Of a stretch of 64,000 bases of DNA, positions 34,355-42,418 are shown piece by piece. The DNA is from Sciurus carolinensis. Taxonomy: Eukaryota > Chordata > Mammalia > Rodentia > Sciuridae. The position numbers and the translations under genes are program-made. The DNA lies in contig NC_062214.1 in assembly GCF_902686445.1 (NCBI RefSeq), positions 90,004,738 through 90,068,737 on the forward strand, read 5' to 3'. Under the pieces are notes generated by a model. The model searched no databases. It was not told the DNA's origin and saw only the letters and a program-made list of their open reading frames with translations. How positions within the stretch are numbered: the stretch's first letter is position 1; every line of letters begins with the position of its first letter.

Positions 34355-34530
34355 CTTTTTTTTTTTTTTTTTTTTTTTCTTTCTGGTACTGGAGATTGAA
34401 CCCAGGGGTGCTTTACCAGTCCGTTTTTTTCTATTTTTAATTTTGAGACAGGGTGTCATTAAATTGCTGGGGCTGGTCTCAAACTTGGGATTCTCCTGAC
34501 TCAGCTTCCAACTTGCTGGGATTACAGGCC
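34355..34530 (-). repeat. B1-dID SINE
   Basis: A poly(T) head, actggagattgaacccagg, a shortened ID part and a B1 body to gggattacaggcc. Confidence 0.8.
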
Positions 34531-34942
34531 AGGATCCCTAGCATGTAAACAGATAAGAATAGTATGTGCTAAAGGAGAAGGTAAAAGTATAGAGGATGGG
34601 CACCAAAACTAGGACGGACATTCTAGGCAGAGGGGACAGGGAGGCATGAAATAACATAGCTTGAGTATGTGTGTACAGGGAAGCCAGGCTAAGGCAAACA
34701 GTTCAGTGTAGAAAATGCCAGGTAGGTTGTTTTGAGACCACTTCTTAACCTCAGGACATTGGGAAGTCATTGAAGGCTTCTGGTTTCTGCATGTGCAAAA
34801 CATTAATCAATCAACAGAGGTTATGGCATGCCTCTTAACTGGGAGTGCTTTACAAAAAAAATAAGTAGGTAACTATCCATGAAATAGATAAAATTGAAGT
34901 AGATTTATCCTCATTTTACAGATAAAGAATACAAAGCTTGGG

Positions 34943-35154
34943 CAGAGCATGGTGGCCCATGCCTGTGATCCCAGCGGCTCCAGAGGCTGAGGTAGGAGGA
35001 TCTTGAGTTCAAAGCCAGTCTTAGCAAAAGTGAGGCACTGAGCAACTCAGTAAGACCCTGACTCTAAATAAAACACAAAAAATAGGGCTGGGGATGTGGC
35101 TCGTGGTCGAATGCCCCTGAGTTCAATCCCAAGTACCCCATCACCCCCAAAAAA
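34943..35154 (+). repeat. B1-dID SINE with target-site duplication
   Basis: It is flanked by aaagaatacaaagcttggg on the left (from 34924) and aaagaatgcaaagcttggg on the right (from 35153), direct repeats differing by one base. This is the clearest target-site duplication in the window. Confidence 0.9.
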
Positions 35155-35171
35155 GAATGCAAAGCTTGGGC

Positions 35172-35250
35172 TAGAGGAGAAGCTTAGTGGCACAATGCTT
35201 GCCTAGCTTGTACAAGGTCTTGGTTTGATTCCCAATCCTGCAAAAAAACA
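35172..35250 (+). repeat. ID SINE
   Basis: gaagcttagtggcacaatg, cttgcctagcttgtacaag and tttgattcccaatcctgc plus an A tail. Confidence 0.7.
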
Positions 35251-35354
35251 ATTTCAAAGCTGTGAAGAACTTAAATGACTTAGTTAAGGTCACTTGACTG
35301 GATTCAAATCCTGCCTGACTCCAGAGTCTGTGCTCCCTACTAAATGACTTTTTT

Positions 35355-35536
35355 GTTTCATTTTTGGTGCTGGGAATTTAACCCAGGAGTGCTTTATCAT
35401 TGAGCCACATCCCCAGCCCCTTTTATTTTTTATTTGGAGACAGGGTCTCACTAAGTTGCTGAGGCTGGCTTTTGATCCTTCTGCCTCAGCCTCCTGAGTT
35501 GCTGGAATTACAGGGGTACACCACAGTGCCTGGCTA
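35355..35536 (-). repeat. B1-dID SINE
   Basis: ggtgctgggaatttaaccc to acaccacagtgcctggct. Confidence 0.85.
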
Positions 35537-36137
35537 AATGACTATTTTGACAGCTTTGTGTGACCAGGTCACACAAGATCAGGGAGAGTGATGAACCATG
35601 GGAGGGCAGACAAGTCCTAAGTTGATAAAGGAGTACAGTGTGTGCTAAGAACTGGTTCCCAGAGGACTGAATTGTATTTTAGCAGTGTAAGCTACATGGG
35701 AAGGGAAATAGGAGGAGTTCAGGAAGAAGAAACATTTCACAAAAAGGAGAAGCTATAGGACATGATTTGTTGGGGGAACTGTAGGCACTTTTGTGTGGCC
35801 ATAGCATGGAAGGAAGGAGGGGCACGTTCTTAAGATGCCATCACAGAGACAGAAGGGTTCAGAGCACAAAGGGCCTTGAGTATAGACCTTGTGTGCTGAC
35901 CTCTTGCAAGTAGCAGAGGGCCATGGAAGCTTGAAGCAGAGTGTGACACAATCTCATTTTCATGTTACAGGCTCATTTTCATAACTGCTGAGTGGGGAAT
36001 GGAGTGACTAGGACAAGAGAGAAAGGGAAGTCCATTGGATGGAAGATTGTTCTAGAAATCCAGTCTGGAAGTGATAGGGCCTGAACTAGGGCAGTGGCTA
36101 TTAGGATGGCAGGGACAGACTCAAGAGAGAGTAAAGA
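35537..36137. repeat. Old interspersed repeat, family not assigned (left part)
   Basis: Phrases such as gggccatggaagcttgaag, cagagtgtgacacaatctc and ctagggcagtggctattag recur in mammalian genomes. The element seems to continue at 37047-37330 after SINE insertions. Confidence 0.4.
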
Positions 36138-36338
36138 GCTAGGCAGTGGCAGAATCACACAACTTTAATTCCAGTGATTAGAAGGCTGAGGCAGGAGGAT
36201 CACAAGTTTGAGGCCAGCCTCAGCAACTTGCTGAGACCTTGTCTCAAAATAAAAAACACAGGGCTGGGGAGATAGCTCAGTTGGTAGAGTGCTTGCCTTG
36301 CAAGCACAAAGCCCTGGGTTCAATCCCCAGCACCGCAA

Positions 36339-36385
<47 letters not shown>

Positions 36386-36386
36386 C
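36138..36386 (+). repeat. B1 body joined to a young ID element with (AAAT)n tail
   Basis: The ID part at 36261-36336 keeps a near-perfect tRNA-like A box (tagctcagttggtagag) and B box (ggttcaatccc). It is followed by about 48 bases of AAAT repeats. Confidence 0.85.
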
Positions 36387-36389
36387 ACA

Positions 36390-36462
36390 AAGGGCTGGGG
36401 ATGTATCTCATTGGTAAAGTGCCCAGGGTTCAATCCCAGGACAAAAAAAAAAAAAAAAAATT
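36390..36462 (+). repeat. ID SINE, short form
   Basis: agggctggggatgtatctc to ttcaatcccaggac and a poly(A) tail. Confidence 0.75.
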
Positions 36463-36630
36463 AAAAAAATTCTCTGAGTATTTCAGCTGAGACCAGGAAA
36501 ATAAGAAAAAAAAACTACACAAAAAGATGAAGTGGGAGAAGACACCTCATGCAGAGGCTAGAGCAAGTGAAAAGACCTGGGGAGCCTGGTGTCAAGGTTC
36601 ACACCTATAATCTCAGAGGCTAAATTGGGC

Positions 36631-36803
36631 TTTTTTTTTAAACCAAGGATTGACTCCAAGAGCACTTAACCACTGAACCACATCTCCAGCCCTTTTTATT
36701 TTTTATTTTGAGACAGGGTCTCACTAAGTTGTTGACAGTCTAAGTTGCTAAGGCTGGCTTCGAACCTGCAAGCAATCCTCCTGCATGCCCCACCATGCCC
36801 AGC
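36631..36803 (-). repeat. B1-dID SINE
   Basis: accaaggattgactccaag to ccccaccatgcccagc, with an internal duplication around gttgacagtctaagttg. Confidence 0.75.
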
Positions 36804-36866
36804 TTTTGTTTATTTTTAAGACAAGCAAATACCAGGCTGATTCTTCTTTTAAAATGTATTTTGAAG

Positions 36867-37046
36867 TCTAGGTAGTGGCACAGGACTGTAATCCCAGCTA
36901 CTCTGGAGGTCGAGGCAGAAGGGTCACAAGTTCTTAGCCAGCCTGAGCAACTTGACAAGATCCTGTGTTAAAATAAAAAATAAATAAATAAAAAGGGCTG
37001 GGATGTAGTTCAGTGGTAGAGCACCCCTGGGTTCAATCCCCAATGT
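36867..37046 (+). repeat. B1-dID SINE
   Basis: tctaggtagtggcacagga to ttcaatccccaatg, with an expanded AAAT linker. Confidence 0.8.
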
Positions 37047-37340
37047 GGGGGAGGAGGAATGAATTAGGTTTTTGTGACGGGTAAAGAAGGAATCAAAGAT
37101 GAGTAGGTTTTTTACTTGAGCCCCAAACGGTGATGCCATTTACTGAGATTAAGACAGGAGAAAAACGTGTTTACTGCACTGGGGAAACAGTATAAAAAGG
37201 TATGTTCTGGAGAAAGTGAGTTTGACATACCTGTTGGCATCCACGTAGAGATATTAGAAAGACAAGTGGAGATAACTTTTGGAATTCCAGGGAAAAGGGA
37301 AGGCTGGATATAAAATATTGAGAAACATTTCATAGTTGAT
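37047..37340. repeat. Old interspersed repeat, family not assigned (right part)
   Basis: Phrases ggtgatgccatttactgag, gtgagtttgacatacctg and aagacaagtggagataac continue the repeat at 35537-36137. Confidence 0.4.
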
Positions 37341-37419
37341 AATTAAGTTATGAATTTGGAAGAAAGAAGGGAGGAAGAAAGATTCTTCAAGGAGGGAGTG
37401 ATCACCTCTGTAAGAGGTT

Positions 37420-38060
37420 CAACAAAACGACTGTCCGCCGCCCAGTGAGGAAGCAGTGCTAGGAGCAGTTGTGTTCGAAGCTGGAAAACCGTGAAACAAA
37501 TACTCTTTCAGCTCCTCTTCATGACTGTGCTTGTAAGTCTCAGGCTGCAAAAACAGGATGGCAAAAGCTTGGAGAAAAGGATCCTAAAGTGGAGGGAGGG
37601 ACTCTGAGTTCATATGATCCCGTCCGGTGCTAATGTCAATACTGTCTTTACTGCCGAGCCAGGGATAAGACTGAGATCTCCCAGCAAGAGACCGCAAATA
37701 AAACGTCTGAAAAAGCGTTCCGGAGCAGGAAATTTCATAATGAAGAAAACGCCCTGACAACTTGTTTCAAAATCATGCTTTGGACTTAGGCGAGAGAGAG
37801 GAGAGCAGTGTGACACCTTCCTCGGAACTGGTGGCTGCACCAGTGAAGAGGAAACCCAGCAGATACGGAGAAAACCCAAAGCCTAAAGGAAGGAAGTTCG
37901 GCCTGAGACAGGAAGACTCCCTCTGGCTCCGCCTCTCTCCACCGGCCTATGAGGATCCAGGGGACCGAGGCGGTGTTGGGGCGGAGAGGAGGGCGGAGTC
38001 CGAGGACCGTTAATCCACCCGCCCGGGTAGTCCTTCCAGGACTGACAGTTGTTGCTCTGC
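37420..38060. promoter_or_regulatory. Small CpG-rich patch between the two genes
   Basis: CpG and GC boxes cluster at 37920-38035 (ggctccgcctc, ggggcggagaggagggcgg, cccgcccggg), with a weaker patch at 37430-37500. It is not explained by either gene. It could be a distal promoter, enhancer or lost CpG island. Confidence 0.35.
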
Positions 38061-38074
38061 AAAGCCTGGGTGGG

Positions 38075-38182
38075 TGTACAGCCACTTTGGAAAAAGGTCT
38101 GGCAGATTCATACAAAACTGAATATTACACCTACTTTAAGACCCAGAATTTCTTACCTAGATATTTATTCAAAAGAAATTAA
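38075..38182 (+). mobile_element. L1 LINE fragment
   Basis: cagccactttggaaaaagg and tatttattcaaaagaaatt follow a known L1 3' phrase order. Confidence 0.6.
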
Positions 38183-38187
38183 AGCCT

Positions 38188-38390
38188 AAAACGGGTGATG
38201 CATACCTGTAATGCTAGCAACTAGGGAGGCGGAGGCAGGAGATCGAAAGTTAGAGGCCAGGCTCAGCGACTTAGCAAGACCCTATCTCAAAATTTTAAAA
38301 AATAGAAAGGATTGGAGATATAGCTCAGTGGTAAAGCGCCCCCGGATTCAATCCCCAGTACAAGAGAAAAAGAAAAAAAAAAAAAAAAAG
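38188..38390 (+). repeat. B1-dID SINE
   Basis: gggtgatgcatacctgtaat to tcaatccccagtac with an A-rich tail. Confidence 0.85.
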
Positions 38391-38646
38391 TTTAAAAGCC
38401 AAAAGAAAAAAATGTTGTAGGAAAATGTACGTGGAACTCTCAGAGACTTCTGTAGAAGCAGGCTAGGGTACGACACAGAGAGAAGGAAAGAGTTGACTGC
38501 GCATGTGGCAAGCCTATTTGAGCAGAAGGCATTGGGAAGAGCAAACATAGTCTTTGGAAACTGACTTGGATTAAAAAATCTCTCACTTTCTTTGTGACTG
38601 TATTTGTTTCTTATCACTATTGCTTCTTTAAAGAATTACTATATAT

Positions 38647-38850
38647 CTAGGCGCGGTGGTGGAAATTCCAGAAGCCTGTAAATCCCAGAGCTCAGGAGGC
38701 TGAGGCAGGAGGATTGCAAGTTCAAATCCAGCCTCAGCGATTTAGCCAAACTCAGTCTCAAAATAAAATATAAATATAAAAAGGGCTGGGGATGTGGCTC
38801 AGTGGTTAAGCAACCCTGGGTTCAATCTCTGGTACCCCCTGAAAAAAAAG
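38647..38850 (+). repeat. B1-dID SINE
   Basis: ctaggcgcggtggtggaaa to tcaatctctggtacc; the head keeps a B-box-like CG-rich start. Confidence 0.85.
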
Positions 38851-38867
38851 AATTACTATATGTTTTT

Positions 38868-39050
38868 TAAACTGGGAATTGAAACAAGATTACTTTACTA
38901 CTGGGCTACATACCCAGTCCTTTTTGTTTTTTTTATTTTTGAGAAAGGGACTTGTTAAATTGCTTAGGGCCTTGCTCAGTTGCTGAGGCTGGTCTGGAAC
39001 TTGTGATGATAGCCTCTGGAACCCCTAGGATTACAGGCCTCTGGCACCAC
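38868..39050 (-). repeat. B1-dID SINE
   Basis: aactgggaattgaaacaag to attacaggcctctggcacc. It is more diverged than its neighbours. Confidence 0.75.
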
Positions 39051-39261
39051 AGGGGCTATTTCCTCTATTTTCAAAGCCAGCAGTAACAGTAAGTTATCTT
39101 TCTCTGCCTTACTCTCTCCCTCCCTCCTTAGTGTTCTTCCTTTATCACACCTCTGACTCTCTAGTCTACCTCTCCCCTTATTAGGGTCCTGATTACATAT
39201 CAGATAATTCAGGATAATCTCCATATCTCAATTTTATCCCAATTTTTTTCCCCCACTTTAC

Positions 39262-39460
39262 TTTCTGGTGCTGGGGATTCAACCCAAGACCCCAGTCATG
39301 CTTGACAATTACTCTACCATTGAACTACATCCCCAGCCTTTTAATTTTATTTTGAGACAGGGTCCAACCTAGTCACCCAGGCTGGCCGGGAAATTGCAAT
39401 CCTCCTGCAACCACCTCTGGAGTAAGTAGAAATACAGATATGGGCCACCATGCTGGGCTC
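39262..39460 (-). repeat. B1-dID SINE with long ID part
   Basis: ctggtgctggggattcaac, ccccagtcatgcttgacaa, then the B1 body to gggccaccatgctgggctc. Confidence 0.8.
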
Positions 39461-39585
39461 AAAATTATTGGCCATATCTGTAAAGTTCCTTTTGTACTTA
39501 ATTACTTACACATAAAACCTATGTCACAGGTACACAATATGTCAAGACAACACTGATGAGGAAACTTTTCTAAAAGTTTTATTGA

Positions 39586-39780
39586 GCCAGATGTGGTAGT
39601 TTATGCCCATAATCCCAGCAATCTGGGAGGCTGAGGCAGGAAGATCGCAAGTTCAAGGCCAGCCTCAGGAATTAAGCGAGGCCCTAGGCAACTTATCTCA
39701 AGATAAAAAGTGGGGGGGCCAGTTGAGAATGTAGCACAGTAGTAAAGTGCCCCTAGTTTCAATCTCCAGTACCAAGAATA
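39586..39780 (+). repeat. B1-dID SINE
   Basis: gagccagatgtggtagttt to tcaatctccagtacc. Confidence 0.8.
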
Positions 39781-39807
39781 GAAAATTTAAAAATTTAAGT
39801 TTTATTG

Positions 39808-39952
39808 AGAGCCAGGCACAGGCTTGGTAATGGGCACCTGTAGTCCCAGTTACAGGGGAGGCTAAGGAGAGGAGAATGGCTTGAGCTCAGGAGCTTGAGG
39901 CCAATCTGGGCAACACAGCAAAACCCTGTATCCAAAATGAAAAAAAAAAAAG
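39808..39952 (+). repeat. 7SL-derived B1/FAM-like monomer
   Basis: This copy has cttgagctcaggagcttga and ctgggcaacacagcaaaac, closer to an ancestral 7SL monomer than to B1-dID, and ends in poly(A). Confidence 0.7.
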
Positions 39953-39953
39953 T

Positions 39954-40200
39954 GCTGGTGCTATGGTGAATGCCTGTAATTCCCAGAATTTGGGAGGCTG
40001 AGGCAGGAGGAACAGAAGTTCAAAGCCAGCCTCACCAATTTAGCAATTTACTGAGGCTCTAGGTAATTTAGTGGGACCTTGTGTCAAAAGGGCGGGGAGG
40101 CTGGGAATGTGACTCAGTGGTTAGTTCCCCTGGATTCAACCCCTGATATAGGGAGGAAAAAAAAAAAAAAAAAAGGAAAGAGAGAAAAAGAAAAAGAAAA
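39954..40200 (+). repeat. B1-dID SINE
   Basis: gtgctggtgctatggtgaa to attcaacccctgatata, with a long A/AAAG tail. Confidence 0.8.
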
Positions 40201-40409
40201 TATGATAGCTATCATTATCTGTAAAATGATGTGCTTATACTTACCTGCAAAAATCTCTTTCAGCTATGTCATTCCAAGGTTTAATGAGCCAAAAATAAAA
40301 AAGTGAGAAAAACAAATGATGCTCAGAGATGAGCATCCAATGTAACAAGAGGGATAAGAATTCCCTAAAGACAGGGACTCCCTCCCTTTTCTTCTACCCT
40401 TTTTAAAAT

Positions 40410-40560
40410 TTTTTTTATTTGTTATAATTAGTTATACATGACAGTAGGATCCACTTTCATACATCATATGTAATGGAATATAATTTCTCATTCTTCTGAC
40501 TATACATGATGTAGAATACCACCAGTTGTATAGTTATATTTGTACCCTCTTGACCCTGGC
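40410..40560 (+). mobile_element. Probable rodent L1 3' fragment
   Basis: ttagttatacatgacagta, ggaatataatttctcattc and acatgatgtagaatacc form a phrase order I associate with squirrel L1 tails. The family is not certain. Confidence 0.4.
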
Positions 40561-40879
40561 ACAGGTTTCAGAGTTCCTCTCCCATGGGCTTCAGCAGGGT
40601 GGGAAAGACAAATGACAAAAAATGATTCTTAGAAGGTCAGAGAAGGATGAAGAGTGTTGTGGGGCAGGGTAGGGGACTCGGTAGGCCATGGGGTGATCTC
40701 AGAAGTGAACAATGGTACTGAGTGGAAACGGTGAGCCTCTGTGTGTGAGCTAGAGGGAAAAGGGAGTGTGCTGATAGAATAATTCTCAAATCTTCAGAGT
40801 TTCATTGTGAGACTACACCATCCGATCAGCCGCAGTTTCTGCCTCCTTACGCCACGCCCACTCGTATGCCAGCAGAGAT

Positions 40880-41060
40880 AGACTGGGGCTTCACAAATAA
40901 CTTTCCTTGGGTGTGCGATTGGTACAACCCAAATTCAGAGGTGGAAACCGGCGAAAGCCCCGCCTCATAGTCACGCCCCCGCCTTTGATTGGCTGAAGAA
41001 TTTAAAGATCCAGCCGGTCATAGGTTGATTTTTCTATCTCTAGGATTTGAAAATTCCTAG
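40880..41060 (+). promoter_or_regulatory. PIF1: PIF1 core promoter with cell-cycle elements
   Basis: Inverted CCAAT boxes (ATTGG) lie at 40918-40922 and 40988-40992. A GGCGAAA E2F-like site lies at 40950-40956 and GC boxes at about 40958-40983. A TTTAAA element is at 41001-41006 and a TTTGAA CHR element at 41046-41051. No TATA box is placed for a start near 41060. This NF-Y/E2F/CHR layout is characteristic of DREAM/MuvB-controlled genes, in keeping with the known cell-cycle expression of PIF1. Confidence 0.6.
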
Positions 41061-41110
41061 TTTCTCTGCTTCGCCTGTCTACAGGTTTATTCATCCGACT
41101 GCCCGAACAA
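41060..41110 (+). other. PIF1: Probable noncoding first exon of PIF1 (5' end approximate)
   Basis: A strong donor (ACAA|GTGAGT) at 41111 lies just downstream of the promoter motifs, and the coding exon has its own acceptor at 41840. A short untranslated first exon spliced over a 730-base intron fits both. The true start site cannot be read from sequence. Confidence 0.5.
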
Positions 41111-41860
41111 GTGAGTCCCTGCTCGAGCCCTGAAATGTAAGGCAAAGAATCTGGTTCTTCTAGGGGTCCCCGTCGGGAGGGTACAGAAGAGTGGGTAGGA
41201 CGGAGGGAGCACGGTTTCCGGGGCCCCGGGGTTCACGTGTGAATTCCTTCGCCATTTATTCTCTACCCCACCCCCACCTTAGAGGTGGGAAACACCAGGC
41301 ATCAGCATCACACTGACCCTGATACTAGCAGTGTGGCTTATCAAGGGCAAATGAACCTGCCTTTCTCAGTCTGTTTGCACTTCTGTAATAGTGAGACCTG
41401 CCTGGTTACCCATAAACCTAACTTGGAAGACAGAAGTCGTGTATTTCATGTAAGTCCCCTTCCCATCCCTATACTTGCGATTCCCCTGCATTTTGGAGAG
41501 AGGACCATGACGATTGCCGTGCTGGTTCTGGGGCTCAAAGCAGGCCTTTTGGTCTGGTCCCCCGCGCCTCCCCGTAACGCGGGGTCCTTGCAGGACCACC
41601 GAGTTTTCTCCATTTCTGGTACATTTGACGCTGCCCATTCACTGCTGCGGGAATTGTGTGACAGTAAATTTCTGGAGTGGACTTTCGATTAGCCCCAGGG
41701 CCCTTTTACCATCTCTGGTGGCTTCCTTGTGTTACCAGTGACAACGTCCATGACCCTCTGTGGCCGTGACAGGGTTCCCGGTCACGGACTCTATACCACC
41801 TATTACATCTCTGTGACTGCTGTGCTCGGATCTCTTCACAGACCTGCTGAGGCGGTGGCT

Positions 41861-42418
41861 ATGCTCTTGAGCACCGAGGCGGCGGCGGCGGAATGTGAAG
41901 ACGCAGAACTGCGGTGCCGTGTGACGGTGGAGGAGCTGAGCCCAGGAGGTCAGCCACGGAAACGCCAGAACTTACGCATCGCGCATCTGAGTCTGGGTCG
42001 AAACGAGCGCCGCGAGCTCAGGCTGCGGCTGCAGGCTCCGGGGCCAGCTGGGCAACAGCGCTGCTTCCCCCTGCGCACCGCGCGCCTCTTCACTCGCTTC
42101 GCCGCGGCGGGGCGCAGCACTGTGAGGCTCCCAGCAGACGCCGCTCCCCGGGCGGGCGCCGTGCAGCTGCTGCTCTCCGACTGCCCCCCGGACCGTCTGC
42201 GACGTTTCCTGCGCACGCTGCGCCTGAAGCTGACTGCGGACCCGGGTCCCGGGCCTGCCTCCGCCCGCGCGCAGCTACTCAACCCGCGACCCCGGGACTT
42301 CGTCACTATCAGCCCAGTGCAGCGGGAGGAACTGCGACGTGTGGCAGCCACGCGGGTTCTAGACACCACGCTGGCCAAGCAGCCGATGGAACCCGGGACT
42401 GTGGTCAAACCCAGCATG
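41861..42418 (+). CDS. PIF1: PIF1 first coding exon (residues 1-186, N-terminal domain)
   Basis: The exon begins after a CTCTTCACAG acceptor at 41840, and the ATG is 21 bases inside. It encodes [19 protein letters not shown] and the basic N-terminal domain with [19 protein letters not shown], and ends at a GTGAGA donor. It is very GC-rich compared with later exons. Confidence 0.95.

Larger units (their letters stand above)
34895..35345 (-). repeat. MIR split by SINE insertions
   Basis: The left piece is cctcattttacagataaag. The right piece, from about 35262, is gaacttaaatgacttagtt, aaggtcacttgactgg and cctgcctgactccagagtc. The SINEs at 34943-35250 lie between them. Confidence 0.65.

Noticed and set aside
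36261..36336. Possible tRNA gene because of the A and B boxes
   Set aside because: The body lacks a complete cloverleaf and has a SINE AAAT tail; it is a tRNA-derived ID element.
37762..38013. 83-codon frame in the CpG patch as a protein gene
   Set aside because: No similarity recognised, no splice or Kozak support; kept only as part of a regulatory candidate.
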